DNA of 64,000 bases from Paenibacillus senegalensis JC66 (GTDB lineage Bacteria > Bacillota > Bacilli > Paenibacillales > NBRC-103111): assembly GCF_000285515.1 (NCBI RefSeq), contig NZ_HE610964.1:60228-124227 (forward strand), in the 5' to 3' direction. Positions within the stretch are counted from its first letter, which is position 1. Every line of letters begins with the position of its first letter. The translations under genes were made by a program, and so were the position numbers. The notes beneath the pieces are model-generated. The model had not been told where the DNA came from. It made no database searches and worked only from the letters and a program-made list of their open reading frames with translations. Shown here one piece after another: positions 1 through 12,032 of the stretch.

Positions 1-140
1 TGACCGAGCATCGTCACATGGGCTAGACTTCCTTGAATATCTTCCTCAGCTAATTCCTTGTCAAATGTGATGGAAGCCGTATACTCCTCCACCAGCTGAT
101 CGGTCTTTTTGGTGAACCGGCCACCCCATAGCTTAGACAC
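1..140 (-). CDS. argH: argininosuccinate lyase, N-terminal part (leaves window)
   Basis: ArgH cleaves argininosuccinate to arginine and fumarate, the last step of arginine synthesis. Reading the minus strand from a GTG at 138-140 gives [19 protein letters not shown], the typical ArgH N-terminus. AGGAG sits 8 nt before the GTG. Only the first ~46 codons are present; the rest lies beyond position 1. It is the last visible gene of the arginine cluster, 79 bp downstream of argG. Confidence 0.9.
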   Translation of the reverse strand, partial: MSKLWGGRFTKKTDQLVEEYTASITFDKELAEEDIQGSLAHVTMLG

Positions 141-181
141 TGGGTCCGCTCCTTTCTTTATTACCAGCATGACTGACAAAC

Positions 182-201
182 GAGCCGCTTCCAGGCGGCC
201 C
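182..201 (-). terminator. hairpin between argG and argH
   Basis: The minus-strand transcript can form GGGCCGC/GCGGCTC around a 6-nt loop, followed by only a short T-rich stretch. It may be a weak terminator or a processing/stability element separating argG from argH; the poor U-tract argues against strong termination. Confidence 0.3.
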
Positions 202-219
202 GTTATTGTTCATTTGGGT

Positions 220-1458
<1,239 letters not shown>

Positions 1459-1547
1459 CCTTCCCAACACCTTTCCTCCAACATAGATAAAAGCAAACGC
1501 AGGGCGAGCGCGCCGCCCGGCGTCATGAATACCAGGAATGATCCGAA

Positions 1548-2504
1548 CTACATAATCGAGGCCATAACCGCCTTCTGTGCATGAAGACGATTTTCCGCCT
1601 GATCAAAAATAATGGAGTGTTTGCCTTCGAGCACACCCTCACTTACCTCTTCGCCACGATGGGCAGGCAAGCAGTGCATGAACAGGTAATCGGATTTTGC
1701 ATACTTGACGAGCTCTTCATTCACCTGGAATTTAGCGAAAGCCGCTTCACGCTGCTTTTGCTCATCTTCAAATCCCATACTTGCCCACACGTCGGTATAG
1801 ACGATATCCGCATCGACGATAGCTTCCTTAGGATCGGTAACAATGCTTAGCTGCGAACCGCTCTGTGAAGCCATCTCTTTAGCTGTTTCGATAATCGTCC
1901 GGTCAGGCGCATAGCCTTCCGGAGTCGCGATAGCTACGTTTACGCCAAGCTTCGATCCGCCTATCATTAAGGAATGGGCCATGTTGTTGCCGTCTCCTAT
2001 GTAGGCTAATTTTAGCCCCTGAAGTCTGCCCTTTTTCTCATATATGGTTTGATAATCTGCGAGCGCCTGACAAGGATGGGATAAATCCGTCAAACCGTTA
2101 ATGACCGGGATAGTCGCTCCTCTAGCCAGATCAATGGCCGTTCTATGAGCAAATGTACGCAGCATAATGCCATCCAAGTAGCGGGACATAACTTGAGCAG
2201 TGTCCCAAATCGTCTCTCCACGGCCCAACTGCAAATCGTTTTTGCTCAAAAATAACGCGTGACCACCCAATTGATACATCCCTACCTCGAAGGACACCCT
2301 TGTTCTTGTGGATGATTTCTCAAAAATCATACCTAATGTTTTGCCCTTCAGCGGCTGATAAACTTCGCCCTCACGATTTTTACGTTTTAGCTCTACCGCC
2401 AGATCGATCAAATACTGGATCTCTTCTGCCGTATAATCCACCAGACCAATGAAGTCCCTGCCCTTCAGATGGATACCGGTTTCGTTGGTTGCCGATTTGG
2501 TCAT
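1548..2504 (-). CDS. argF: ornithine carbamoyltransferase
   Basis: ArgF transfers the carbamoyl group from carbamoyl phosphate to ornithine, giving citrulline. The carbamoyl-phosphate motif STRTR, the HPCQ motif and the ornithine-binding loop HCLPAHRG near the C-terminus are all visible. The length of 318 aa is typical. Clustering with the biosynthetic genes and absence of arcA/arcC argues for the anabolic enzyme rather than ArcB of the deiminase pathway. It lies 100 bp downstream of argD, in the same direction. Confidence 0.95.
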   Translation of the reverse strand: MTKSATNETGIHLKGRDFIGLVDYTAEEIQYLIDLAVELKRKNREGEVYQPLKGKTLGMIFEKSSTRTRVSFEVGMYQLGGHALFLSKNDLQLGRGETIWDTAQVMSRYLDGIMLRTFAHRTAIDLARGATIPVINGLTDLSHPCQALADYQTIYEKKGRLQGLKLAYIGDGNNMAHSLMIGGSKLGVNVAIATPEGYAPDRTIIETAKEMASQSGSQLSIVTDPKEAIVDADIVYTDVWASMGFEDEQKQREAAFAKFQVNEELVKYAKSDYLFMHCLPAHRGEEVSEGVLEGKHSIIFDQAENRLHAQKAVMASIM

Positions 2505-2604
2505 GATGTCACTCCTCTCGTATTAGCTGATTCCAAGGACAGCCCGCTCTTCACTTAAGCTCCGCACCCCAGGCCGCCCTGACTATTTTTCCAAAGACTA
2601 GGGA

Positions 2605-3798
2605 TTAGCTGACTGATGCTGCTGCTTGCGCAGTCAGCACCTGACTAATCACCGCGATCCCTTCATCCAGCTCCTCGATCGTTACGAGCAGATTGGGCAG
2701 CAGACGAATGACCTGGGGACCTGCCGGCACCACCAGCACACCCTGTTGATGAATCGCTTGGATTAAATCTGCTACCGGTCCAGCACACTCGATTCCGATA
2801 ATGAGGCCTTTTCCCCGAACTTCCTTGACTAGTCCGTTATCCTTCAGTTTTTCCTTAAGCTGCTGTAAAATGTACTCTCCCAGCTGCGCCGCGCGCTCAG
2901 ACAGCTTATCACCTATTATCGTCTCCAATGTAGCCAACGCAGCAGCCATCGCAATTGGCGTACCGCCAAAAGTAGTCGCATGGGATCCCGGTGTAAATGC
3001 ATCAGCCAAGAACTCCTTGCCCAGCATCGCCCCTACAGGAAATCCGCTTCCCAGCGCTTTGGCCATTGTAAAGATGTCCGGCTCGATTCCATAATGCTCA
3101 TAAGCAAAAAGCTTGCCAGTCCGACCGAGTCCTGTCTGCACTTCATCGACTATAAGCAGGAGATTATATTGCTTGCATAGGCGGGCTACCTCTGTGATGA
3201 AGTCTTTATCGGCCTCAATAACTCCGCCCTCCGCCTGCACCATTTCCAGCATAATGGCACAGGTTTGATCGGAAATCGTCTTTTCCAGTACTTCCACATC
3301 GTTATATGGGGCATAGACAAAGCCTTCTGGCAGGGGAAGGAAACCGTCCTTAACTTTATCCTGTCCGGTTGCCGTTAGTGTAGCCAGTGTACGTCCATGG
3401 AACGATTGATGGAAGGTGATGATTTCATATTTCCCGGTTCCCAGCACCTTTTGATGGTAGCGCCGAGCCAGCTTGATCGCCGCTTCGTTGGCTTCTGCCC
3501 CGCTGTTGCAAAAAAACACGCGATCCGCGCAGCTGTTATCGACAAGCATCTGAGCTACCTTTTCCTGTTGAGGTACATGGAACAAGTTGCTTACATGCCA
3601 TAGCTCATCAAGCTGCTCAACCAGCTTTTGCTTGATCCCTTCCGGCGAATGGCCAAGTCCGGTAACTGCGAGCCCGCTCATTAAGTCAAGATAAGACTTC
3701 CCATTTTCATCCCATAGGCGGCTCCCCTTACCTTTTACTATCGTAATTGGATATCTTCCGTATGTCGGAAACAGTGTGCTTGCCGATTGTTTACTCAT
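2605..3798 (-). CDS. argD: acetylornithine aminotransferase
   Basis: ArgD is a PLP-dependent class III aminotransferase that converts N-acetylglutamate semialdehyde to N-acetylornithine. VDEVQTGLGRTG and the Schiff-base lysine motif TMAKALGSGFP are present. The open frame extends upstream into argB, but the start is placed at the ATG at 3798 (MSKQSAST) because GGAGG stands 7 nt before it; this gives 397 aa, the usual size, and leaves a 40-bp gap to argB. Confidence 0.93.
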   Translation of the reverse strand: MSKQSASTLFPTYGRYPITIVKGKGSRLWDENGKSYLDLMSGLAVTGLGHSPEGIKQKLVEQLDELWHVSNLFHVPQQEKVAQMLVDNSCADRVFFCNSGAEANEAAIKLARRYHQKVLGTGKYEIITFHQSFHGRTLATLTATGQDKVKDGFLPLPEGFVYAPYNDVEVLEKTISDQTCAIMLEMVQAEGGVIEADKDFITEVARLCKQYNLLLIVDEVQTGLGRTGKLFAYEHYGIEPDIFTMAKALGSGFPVGAMLGKEFLADAFTPGSHATTFGGTPIAMAAALATLETIIGDKLSERAAQLGEYILQQLKEKLKDNGLVKEVRGKGLIIGIECAGPVADLIQAIHQQGVLVVPAGPQVIRLLPNLLVTIEELDEGIAVISQVLTAQAAASVS

Positions 3799-3838
3799 GC
3801 CCTTTCCTCCCATCATGGCAATTCCGCCCCCCGGGCGG

Positions 3839-4636
3839 TTAACCTTCAACGACAATTTTCGTTCCAATCGCTTCACCATGGATAACCCTGCTCAATATGT
3901 CAGGAACTGACCCGTCAACAATGACGACCTCCTGCACATCACCTTGAATGCATTTAACCGCAGCTTTCACCTTTGGGATCATGCCATCGTAAATATCACC
4001 TGAGACGATCATCTCTTCGATTTCGGCAACGGTCACTTTGGGCAGCACTTGCATCTGTCCGTCAATCTCTTTCAGTATTCCGGGAACATCTGTGACAACA
4101 ATCATCCGCTCAGCCCCTAAATGAGAGGCAACGGCCCCCGCCGCAGTATCGGCATTGATGTTATAGCGCTGATTGCCATCCTTGCCTAGGCCGATCGGGG
4201 CCACGACCGGTATAAATCCGAGGCCTATGATCCCCTGCAGCAATTCAGCGTTCACGGCTGCAACTTCACCAACAAGCCCGACATCAGCAGCATTGGAAAC
4301 CGGCTGAGCCAGGATTAGATGCCCATCTACACCTGATAAGCCGATTGCTTTTGCCCCCGATTTCTGGATTCTGCGCACCACCTCTTTGTTGATCTGCCCG
4401 GCCAGCACCATTTCGACGACATCCAGAACCGCTTCACTGGTTTTGCGCAAACCGTTAACGAATTCGGTTTCGATCCCTAATCGATCCAGTGTACCGGATA
4501 TGGCAGGGCCGCCGCCGTGAACAATAACCGGCATAGTGCCCTCCGCCTGAAGCTTCCCCATATCCGCGAAAAATGAATCAGGCAGCGCCGTCAATGTGCT
4601 TCCTCCACATTTAATAACAAAACAGGGTTTACTCAT
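3839..4636 (-). CDS. argB: acetylglutamate kinase
   Basis: ArgB phosphorylates N-acetylglutamate, the second step of the acetylated cycle. The amino-acid-kinase glycine-rich segments IKCGGST near the N-terminus and VHGGGPAIS are clear. Length 265 aa fits. The start ATG lacks a strong nearby ribosome-binding site (GGAGG is 17 nt away), but an in-frame TAG just upstream excludes a longer protein. It follows argJ after a 147-bp gap in which no gene or clear terminator is seen. Confidence 0.93.
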   Translation of the reverse strand: MSKPCFVIKCGGSTLTALPDSFFADMGKLQAEGTMPVIVHGGGPAISGTLDRLGIETEFVNGLRKTSEAVLDVVEMVLAGQINKEVVRRIQKSGAKAIGLSGVDGHLILAQPVSNAADVGLVGEVAAVNAELLQGIIGLGFIPVVAPIGLGKDGNQRYNINADTAAGAVASHLGAERMIVVTDVPGILKEIDGQMQVLPKVTVAEIEEMIVSGDIYDGMIPKVKAAVKCIQGDVQEVVIVDGSVPDILSRVIHGEAIGTKIVVEG

Positions 4637-4783
4637 TTTTCTAACGCCTACTTTCCTCCCTATCTGCTACCTGGAATGCTCCGGCACATGCCAAACAGCT
4701 ATTCATGATAGCGGAAAAAACTCTAAGCAAAGCAAATAAAGTAATTGCCGATCAGCATGTTGTGATTTCCCTTATCCGCTTTC

Positions 4784-6010
4784 TTACGTACGATATGCCG
4801 CATTAATTCGCACATAATCGTAGGTCAAGTCGCAGCCCCAGGCAGTGGCACTGTGCTGTCCCATATGCAGATTAACGTATATATGCACCGAGTCGCCCTT
4901 CAAATATTCCGTTGCCCGTTCCTCATCAAACGGAATGGGGCGAGACTGCTCCATCATGATGATATCGCCAATGCGAATGTCTACGGTTTCTACATTAACC
5001 GGTTGACTGGCTCGGCCTACGGCGGCAATGATCCGTCCCCAGTTGGCATCGGCTCCAAAACAGGCGGATTTGACCAGGCTGGAACCGATGACCGTTTTTG
5101 CTATCGCTCGTGCAGCCTCCACTGTCTCTGCCCCGTCGATCTTAACCTCAATTAACTTGGTTGCTCCCTCTCCATCTCTGGCGATCGCCTTCGCCAGAAA
5201 CTCCGCCACATGGCGGAAAGCTGCAGCAAAGGCAGCCCAATCCGGATGTCCCGGATGCAGAGCATCGCTGCCGGTCAAGCCGCTGGCGAGAACCGCAACC
5301 ATATCATTGGTGCTTGTGTCTCCGTCCACAGTGATCATATTAAAGGTCGAATCGGTGACCTCATTCAACAGCCGTTGCAGATCCTCCGGCTCGATTTTCA
5401 CGTCCGTTGTCATGAACCCTAGCATGGTGGCCATATTGGGATGAATCATGCCTGAGCCTTTGGCCGCACCGGCAATATGTACCGGCTGCCCATTGATCAT
5501 CACCTGCACGCAAATCATTTTTTGCACAAGATCTGTGGTCAATATCGCCTGGCAAAAGTCGTCGCTGCCCGTAAAGGTAACCTTCTCGGGCAATCGCGCA
5601 ATTCCTTGGCTCAGCTTCTCCATGGGCAGCAGTTCTCCTATGACACCAGTAGATGCAACGCCCACCAATTCCTCTTGCAGGCCAAACGCCTTTGCCATGC
5701 TGGCCCGCATAGTCCGGGCATCCGCCTCGCCTTGTTTCCCCGTACAAGCGTTGGCATTACCGCTATTCACCACAAAGGCCTGCAGCCTACCCGAAGCAGC
5801 CAGGCTTTCTTTGGTAATGATAAGAGGCGCAGCCTGAAAAGCATTTAATGTATAAACTGCGGCCGCAGCCGCAGGCACTTCACACAAGATCGCACCGAGG
5901 TCATGTCTCTGTGTTTTTTTGAGGCCGCAGTGCAGACCTCCCGCCCGAAAACCTCTGGGGGTAGTAATTCCACCATCCGGTACGATGGTGTACTGCTGGC
6001 TAGTACTCAT
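4784..6010 (-). CDS. argJ: bifunctional glutamate N-acetyltransferase/ornithine acetyltransferase
   Basis: ArgJ recycles the acetyl group from acetylornithine to glutamate. The self-cleavage site is visible as KGSGMIHPNMATML, where the Thr becomes the nucleophile of the beta chain, so the precursor yields two subunits. The start at 6010 (MSTSQQY) is preceded by AAAGGTG at 8 nt; a start seven codons earlier has no such site. Because ArgJ recycles acetyl groups, no argA/argE is needed here. Confidence 0.94.
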   Translation of the reverse strand: MSTSQQYTIVPDGGITTPRGFRAGGLHCGLKKTQRHDLGAILCEVPAAAAAVYTLNAFQAAPLIITKESLAASGRLQAFVVNSGNANACTGKQGEADARTMRASMAKAFGLQEELVGVASTGVIGELLPMEKLSQGIARLPEKVTFTGSDDFCQAILTTDLVQKMICVQVMINGQPVHIAGAAKGSGMIHPNMATMLGFMTTDVKIEPEDLQRLLNEVTDSTFNMITVDGDTSTNDMVAVLASGLTGSDALHPGHPDWAAFAAAFRHVAEFLAKAIARDGEGATKLIEVKIDGAETVEAARAIAKTVIGSSLVKSACFGADANWGRIIAAVGRASQPVNVETVDIRIGDIIMMEQSRPIPFDEERATEYLKGDSVHIYVNLHMGQHSATAWGCDLTYDYVRINAAYRT

Positions 6011-6047
6011 CTTCTTGTCACCTTTCCTCATCCCAAATCGCTATATG

Positions 6048-7097
6048 TTAAGGATAGACCGGAACAAAGTTAAGACCTAATGCTTCATCCCAGCCCATCA
6101 TCAGGTTCAAGTTCTGAATGGCCTGACCGGCAGCCCCTTTAACGAGATTGTCGATAACGGAGATAACGGTAACCCTGCCCGTGCGCTCATCCACAGAAAA
6201 TCCAATGTCGCAATAATTAGAGCCGCGCACTTCCTTCGTGGCAGGCCATTTGCCCACCGGACGAAGACGAATAAATTTGCGGCCGGCATAAAAGCCTTGA
6301 TATAGTCCGAGCAAGTCCTCATCCCTGCGGCTCTCCTTTAATTGGGCATAGGACGTACATAGAATTCCTCGCGTCATGGGAACCAAATGGGTAGTGAAAG
6401 TGGCCACAACCTCCTGTTCCGCAATTCTTGAAAGGATTTGCTCAATCTCGGGAGTATGTTGATGCTGGTTTACTTTGTAAGCAAGGAAATTTTCATTGAT
6501 TTCCGAATAATGGACGAGCTGGCTGAGACCACGCCCGGCACCGGATATGCCCGATTTAGCATCGATGATGATCGAGCTTGGGTCAACCCAGCCTGCTTGT
6601 AACAATGGAATAAGTCCCAATAAAGCAGCCGTTGGATAGCAGCCTGGATTCGATATAAAATCTTGGCCCGCCACTTCGTGTGGAAACACATCAGCAAGAC
6701 CATATACCGCCTGGTCGACATATTCCTTGATAGGCGGTTTGCGCTTATACCACTGCTCATAAGTCTCGAGCGATTTCAAACGGAAATCCCCGGATAAGTC
6801 AATCACCTTCATACCTGCTTGCAGAAAACGCGGAGCCAATTCCGCGCTTACCCCATGAGGGGTTGCAGTAAACACGACATCCGCTTTACTGCGGATCAGA
6901 TCAATGTCAATTCCGTCCAAATCTTCTGTAATAATTTCCGAAAGATGTGGAAACCCGTTTGCGATCGGCTCACCGGCGCTGGAAGAAGAGATTACGGAAG
7001 TAATCTCGACGTACGGGTGTCCATGCAACAACCGAATCAGCTCGACACCACCATATCCGGTGGAACCGACTATAGCCACTTTCACTGGCTTACTCAT
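6048..7097 (-). CDS. argC: N-acetyl-gamma-glutamyl-phosphate reductase
   Basis: ArgC reduces N-acetylglutamyl phosphate to the semialdehyde with NADPH. The N-terminal Rossmann segment VAIVGSTGYGG and the catalytic-cysteine motif SNPGCYPTA are present. Length 349 aa is normal. GGAGG lies 9 nt before the ATG. It is the first gene of the arginine cluster, directly downstream of the promoter with two ARG boxes. Confidence 0.95.
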   Translation of the reverse strand: MSKPVKVAIVGSTGYGGVELIRLLHGHPYVEITSVISSSSAGEPIANGFPHLSEIITEDLDGIDIDLIRSKADVVFTATPHGVSAELAPRFLQAGMKVIDLSGDFRLKSLETYEQWYKRKPPIKEYVDQAVYGLADVFPHEVAGQDFISNPGCYPTAALLGLIPLLQAGWVDPSSIIIDAKSGISGAGRGLSQLVHYSEINENFLAYKVNQHQHTPEIEQILSRIAEQEVVATFTTHLVPMTRGILCTSYAQLKESRRDEDLLGLYQGFYAGRKFIRLRPVGKWPATKEVRGSNYCDIGFSVDERTGRVTVISVIDNLVKGAAGQAIQNLNLMMGWDEALGLNFVPVYP

Positions 7098-7141
7098 GCG
7101 CTTCTCCTCCCTGTATCATCGCACCGAACAGACTTAAGATG

Positions 7142-7176
7142 TGTATTATTATACATTCATTAGAATAAAAATTCAA
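7142..7176 (-). promoter_or_regulatory. argC promoter with two overlapping ARG boxes
   Basis: On the minus strand TTGAAT (7171-7176), a 17-bp spacer and TATAAT (7148-7153) form a near-consensus sigma-A promoter. Two palindromes lie on it: AGAATAAAAATTCA (7162-7175, over the -35) and TGTATTATTATACA (7142-7155, over the -10). Their centres are 20 bp apart. Both resemble the ArgR/AhrC ARG box (TGAAT-N4-ATTCA), which normally occurs in such tandem pairs. Repression by the arginine-bound ArgR hexamer is inferred. Confidence 0.8.
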
Positions 7177-7224
7177 TTGGTTTTTCATCTCTACGGCCAG
7201 TCCAGCCTTTTCTATTGTACCTAT

Positions 7225-8109
7225 TTACCCGTTCACTTTAAAGCCTTCGCCCAAAACTTCTTTGGTGTCACTAATCATGACAAAAGCTTCAGGATCGATC
7301 GCTTTTACAATCGTCTTAAGTCTGGATACCTCGGCCTGACTGACTACGATCATCAGGATAGTTCGGCTATCGCCCGTATACCCGCCCGTTCCGTTCAGCT
7401 TGGTCAGTCCCCGGTCGAGATCATGGAGAACAGCCTGTGATATGGCCTCGCTTTCCTTTGAAATCACATAGGCCACCTTGGAAAAGGTGAAACCCGATTG
7501 CAGGATATCAATCGTTTTGCTGGCGATATACAAGCTGATCAAAGCAAAAAGCGCGATTTCGGGCGTAAACACAATGCCTGCTCCGACAATGACGAGACCA
7601 TCGAGCAGGGCCACTGCCATCCCTAAGCTCCATCCTGTCCAGCGATGAATCAGCTGCGCGGCCAGAGCAAGGCCGCCCGTAGAGCCTCTAGCTCGAAAAA
7701 CGAAGCCCAGGCCAACGCCTGTCCCTATCCCCCCATAAAGTGCCGCCAGCATCACATTGTCGGTCGGGGCCGGCCACCCTTCAGTTAACCAGACGAAGAA
7801 GGGAAAGATCATCGTGCCGACAGCCGTCTTAATGGCAAAATCGCCCCCAAGCACGGTTAATCCGGCAGCAAAGAGCAGCCCGTTCAGAATCCACTGAATA
7901 AACGCGGGCTTGAATCCGGTGAGCTCTTCTACGATAATCGAGATCCCTGCCACCCCACCTGACGCAATCTGGTTCGGGCTCAGAAACAAATTAAAGCTGC
8001 TAGCCAGGATGAAAGCCCCGGCGAGTAAAAGCACATATTCCCGTAACCGTGCCACGCCGCGCATAGCCGGTACAGCTGCTTTTCTTCTTTTACGCTTCAA
8101 CCTCAGCAC
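7225..8109 (-). CDS. YitT-family membrane protein with C-terminal DUF2179
   Basis: About five to six hydrophobic segments occupy the first ~210 residues (for example YVLLLAGAFILASSFNLFL), followed by a soluble ~80-residue domain of DUF2179 type (YVISKESEAISQAVLHDLDR). This is the YitT/YpjC/YqfU architecture, whose function is not established. The GTG start at 8109 abuts a GAGGT; a TTG at 8100 lies 8 nt after GAGGTG and is the more likely start. It stands alone between argC and a terminator. Confidence 0.85.
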   Translation of the reverse strand: MLRLKRKRRKAAVPAMRGVARLREYVLLLAGAFILASSFNLFLSPNQIASGGVAGISIIVEELTGFKPAFIQWILNGLLFAAGLTVLGGDFAIKTAVGTMIFPFFVWLTEGWPAPTDNVMLAALYGGIGTGVGLGFVFRARGSTGGLALAAQLIHRWTGWSLGMAVALLDGLVIVGAGIVFTPEIALFALISLYIASKTIDILQSGFTFSKVAYVISKESEAISQAVLHDLDRGLTKLNGTGGYTGDSRTILMIVVSQAEVSRLKTIVKAIDPEAFVMISDTKEVLGEGFKVNG

Positions 8110-8159
8110 ACCTCACTAGCATTCTCCTGTTCAGGATGCTCTTCTTCTCCCTTTCGTAC

Positions 8160-8194
8160 AAGAAAAAAATCCTACACCACTATGGATGTAGGAT
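8160..8194 (-). terminator. terminator downstream of prfB
   Basis: A perfect 8-bp stem ATCCTACA/TGTAGGAT around a 10-nt loop is followed on the minus strand by seven T residues. It ends the prfB (and possibly secA) transcript. Confidence 0.85.
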
Positions 8195-8233
8195 AAGCGG
8201 TTTATCTCTTTCTTATGTTAGCGCCTGCCAGCA

Positions 8234-9359
8234 TTAATCTTTAGCACCCGGCTTGGTATCCATTTGGCTTCGCAGGTAAGCATCGATCAAAAAATCGAGC
8301 TCGCCATCCATCACGGATCCGACATTGCCGGTTTCAGCCTGCGTCCGATGATCCTTAACCATGCTGTAAGGGTGAAACACATAAGAGCGGATTTGGCTTC
8401 CCCAGCCAATCTCCCGCTGCTCCCCGCGAATTTCAGCCAGCTCTTGGCGCTGCTCCTCCAGCTTGCGTTCGTACAGCTTGGAGCGCAAGATCTTCATCGC
8501 CCGTTCCCTGTTCTTAATCTGGGAACGCTCGGTTTGACAGGTCACAACCACGTTAGTCGGAATATGCGTGATTCGGACCGCCGAATCAGTCGTGTTAATG
8601 TGCTGGCCGCCGGCTCCACTCGCCCGGTACGTATCGATTTTCAAGTCCTCGGTGCGAATCTCGATATCGACATCATCGTCAATCTCCGGTACAACGTCAC
8701 AGGATACGAATGAGGTATGCCTGCGCCCGGATGAATCGAAGGGAGAGATGCGGACGAGACGGTGAACACCCTTTTCTGCTTTAAGATAGCCGTATGCATT
8801 AAAGCCTTTGATCAATAAGGTGACACTCTTGACACCCGCCTCATCTCCGGGCAGATAATCGAGCACTTCGACCTTGTAATCCCGCTTCTCCGCCCAGCGG
8901 CGATACATCCTAAGCAGCATTTCCGCCCAATCCTGCGATTCTGTGCCCCCGGCTCCAGGGTGAAGCTCCAGAATAGCGTTCATTCTGTCATAAGGCTCGC
9001 TAAGCAGCAGCTGCAGCTCGTAGCTCTTCAGCTTTTCGGTGAGCTTGGCAACTCCCTCTTGAAGCTCGCTTTCCAGGCTTTCATCGCCCTCTTCTTCTGC
9101 AAGCATGAGCATAACTTCCAGATCCTCGTACTCCTGATTGAGACTCGCGAATTCGGCGACTACATCCTTTACCGCATTTAGCTCGGCGATCATCTTTTGT
9201 GCACGATCATTGTCGTCCCAAAAGTCCGGTGCGCTCATTTTTTCCTCAAAATCAGCGATCTGTTCTTGCTTGTAATCTAAGTCAAAGAGACCCCCGAAGT
9301 TCTAAAAGTCGTCTTGCTATATCTTTCATGGCTTGCTTGATTCCAATATCCATCATCAT
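8234..9359 (-). CDS. prfB: peptide chain release factor 2 (programmed +1 frameshift)
   Basis: RF2 terminates translation at UGA and UAA. The long frame (8234-9283) has the tripeptide SPF for stop recognition and the hydrolysis motif GAGGQ. The first ~25 codons are in another frame (9285-9359) and end at an in-frame TGA (9282-9284). The junction CGG GGG TCT CTT TGA C has the Shine-Dalgarno-like CGGGGGT, the CTT slip codon and the TGA that RF2 itself reads. Joined product ~374 aa. Three consecutive ATGs follow AGAGGTG, so the exact start is uncertain by two codons. Confidence 0.95.
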
Positions 9360-9477
9360 CTATGCACCTCTTATCGATCATCTTTGTTCTGCCCAAGACT
9401 TGGCTTTACCATCCATCCTGGAACATTAAAACGTGTTTAGGCATATCCCATGAAGCCGCAATGCGTTCTACTAAAGT

Positions 9478-11985
9478 TTATTTGCCGCAGCACTGCTTAT
9501 ACTTCTTGCCACTCCCGCAAGGACAAAGCTCGTTGCGCCCAATCTTATCATCCCGCCGCACGACAGGACGCTTTTCTTGAGCTTCTCCACTCGGATTTAC
9601 GGCTTGCCCTTCGGCGACTGCTTTTCTTTCCAGGTTAGTCTCGACATGGGCCTTCATAATGTACTTAGCCACTTCTTCCTGAATGCTTTCAATCATTCGC
9701 TGGAACATCTCGAAGCCTTCGAATTGATATTCCCGCAGCGGGTCAGTACCTCCGTATGCGCGGAGATGAATACCTTGGCGCAATTGATCCATGGCGTCAA
9801 TATGGTCCATCCACTTGCTATCGACTGCCCGCAGCACGACAACCTTCTCAAATTCCCGCATATGCTGCTCGCCAATTTCCTCTTCACGCTGCTTGTAGAA
9901 GCTATCCACCTTTTCCTTAATGAACTGGACAATTTCTTCCTTTTCCTTACCCCAGATATCATTCTTATCCAAGGTGCCCTCTTGAAGGAAGGTGCCATTC
10001 GCATAATCTACGACAGCCTGCAGGTCCCACTCCTCCGGAACCTGATCAGCCGGGCAATGGGCGTCCACAATACGCTCAATCAGCGGATAAATCATATTGA
10101 GAGTGATCTCCCGGATATTGTCCGCTTCCAGAACTTCCCGGCGCTGCTTGTAAATAATATTACGCTGCTGGTTCATGACATCGTCATACTGCAGAACCAC
10201 TTTACGCATATCGAAGTTGTTGCCTTCCACCCGTTTCTGAGCAGACTCAATCGCCTTCGTAATCAGCCCGCTTTGAATTTCCTGATCCTCTTCAAAGCCA
10301 AGCTTATCCATCATCCCCATAATATTCTCGGCCCCGAAGCGGCGCATCAATTCATCCTCGAGCGACAGGAAAAACTGGGAGGAACCCGGGTCCCCTTGAC
10401 GCCCGGCACGTCCGCGAAGCTGATTGTCAATCCTCCGGCTTTCATGTCTTTCCGTACCTATAATATGCAGGCCGCCGAGCTCAGCTACTCCTTCACCGAG
10501 CAAAATATCCGTTCCGCGGCCCGCCATATTGGTGGCGATGGTCACCGCTCCCGGCTCACCTGCGCGAGCAACGATCTCCGCTTCTTCCGCGTGATGCTTG
10601 GCATTCAGAACTTTATGCTTAACGCCCTTCTTCTTCAGCATGTCGGATAAACGTTCGGAGTTCTCAATCGAAACCGTACCAACCAGCACGGGCTGGTTGT
10701 TCTGATGCTTTTCATGAATCTGCTCAACGACTGCGCGGAACTTACTATTAATGGACTTATACACCACATCCGGTAAATCTTTACGGATCATCGGGCGGTT
10801 CGTAGGCACAATGATAACTTCCAGCCCGTAAATTTTCTTGAACTCTTCTTCCTCTGTTTTAGCAGTACCCGTCATTCCCGCAAGCTTCTGGTACATCCGG
10901 AAATAGTTCTGGAATGTAATGGTTGCCAGGGTCATGCTTTCGTTCTGTACCTTCAGCTTCTCCTTAGCCTCAATCGCTTGGTGCAGACCCTCGCTGTACC
11001 TTCTACCTGTCATCAGACGGCCCGTAAACTCATCAACGATGACCACTTCACCATCCTGAACGACATAGTCGGTATCCCGCTTCATGATCGCTCTCGCCTT
11101 TAACGCTTGCGTGATATGATGGTTCAGGGTAACATTCTGATGGTCGAACAAATTCTCAATGCCAAAGGCACGCTCTGCCTTCGCGACACCTTCTTCCGTC
11201 AGCGAAACGGAGCGCATCTTAATATCGATCGTGTAATCTTCCTCTTCCTTCAAGGTGCTGACCAGACGATCGGCCGCGTAGTACAGATCAGTCGATTTGG
11301 CTGCTTGTCCGCTAATAATTAAAGGAGTCCGCGCCTCATCGATCAGGATCGAGTCCACCTCATCGATAATGGCAAAATTAAGCGGGCGCTGTACCATTTG
11401 CTCTTTATACAGAACCATGTTATCCCGCAGGTAGTCGAAGCCGAACTCATTGTTCGTTCCATAGGTAATATCACAGGCATAAGCCTCACGCTTTTGGTCG
11501 TGAGACATGCTGTTCAGATTCAGACCTACGGTTAATCCGAGGAACTTATAAATCTGACCCATTTCTTCATAACCGACTGTGGCCAAGTAATCGTTCACTG
11601 TGACCAAATGAGCTCCCTTGCCAGTCAGAGCATTCAGGTACAAGGGAAGCGTTGCGACCAGCGTTTTCCCTTCCCCGGTCTTCATCTCAGCTATGCGTCC
11701 TTCATGAAGCACCATTCCCCCAATCAGCTGAACATCAAAATGTCTCTTATCCAGCACCCGTTTGGAGGCCTCACGCACTGTAGCATAGGCTTCCGGAAGT
11801 AGGGCGTCCAGCTCTTCCCCATTAGCCAGCCTTCTTTTGAATTCATCCGTCTTGTCTCTAAGCTGATCATCAGAGAGGCGTTGGATGGTGGGCTCCAGCT
11901 GATTGATCTGGTCCACGACCTTGCGCATTCGTTTTATTTCACGTTCATTTTGATCGCCGAATATTTTTTTAACGAGTCCAAGCAT
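9478..11985 (-). CDS. secA: preprotein translocase ATPase SecA
   Basis: SecA drives secreted proteins through SecYEG. Walker A is [11 protein letters not shown], the DEAD-type motif is [16 protein letters not shown], and the C-terminal zinc SEC-C motif is [13 protein letters not shown]. The start MLGLVKKIF at 11985 is preceded by AAAGGGG at 8 nt; an in-frame codon six residues earlier overlaps this site. About 835 aa, normal for Bacillales. It sits between hpf and prfB, as in Bacillus subtilis. Confidence 0.96.
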   Translation of the reverse strand: MLGLVKKIFGDQNEREIKRMRKVVDQINQLEPTIQRLSDDQLRDKTDEFKRRLANGEELDALLPEAYATVREASKRVLDKRHFDVQLIGGMVLHEGRIAEMKTGEGKTLVATLPLYLNALTGKGAHLVTVNDYLATVGYEEMGQIYKFLGLTVGLNLNSMSHDQKREAYACDITYGTNNEFGFDYLRDNMVLYKEQMVQRPLNFAIIDEVDSILIDEARTPLIISGQAAKSTDLYYAADRLVSTLKEEEDYTIDIKMRSVSLTEEGVAKAERAFGIENLFDHQNVTLNHHITQALKARAIMKRDTDYVVQDGEVVIVDEFTGRLMTGRRYSEGLHQAIEAKEKLKVQNESMTLATITFQNYFRMYQKLAGMTGTAKTEEEEFKKIYGLEVIIVPTNRPMIRKDLPDVVYKSINSKFRAVVEQIHEKHQNNQPVLVGTVSIENSERLSDMLKKKGVKHKVLNAKHHAEEAEIVARAGEPGAVTIATNMAGRGTDILLGEGVAELGGLHIIGTERHESRRIDNQLRGRAGRQGDPGSSQFFLSLEDELMRRFGAENIMGMMDKLGFEEDQEIQSGLITKAIESAQKRVEGNNFDMRKVVLQYDDVMNQQRNIIYKQRREVLEADNIREITLNMIYPLIERIVDAHCPADQVPEEWDLQAVVDYANGTFLQEGTLDKNDIWGKEKEEIVQFIKEKVDSFYKQREEEIGEQHMREFEKVVVLRAVDSKWMDHIDAMDQLRQGIHLRAYGGTDPLREYQFEGFEMFQRMIESIQEEVAKYIMKAHVETNLERKAVAEGQAVNPSGEAQEKRPVVRRDDKIGRNELCPCGSGKKYKQCCGK

Positions 11986-12032
11986 GGGTTGTACCCCTTT
12001 CAAAGTGGAAATTCCAATATACGCAAAACGCT

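Noticed and set aside
9577..10650. Long plus-strand open frame (357 codons) opposite secA
   Set aside because: It lies entirely inside secA, lacks a ribosome-binding site and domain pattern, and reflects codon bias of the real gene.
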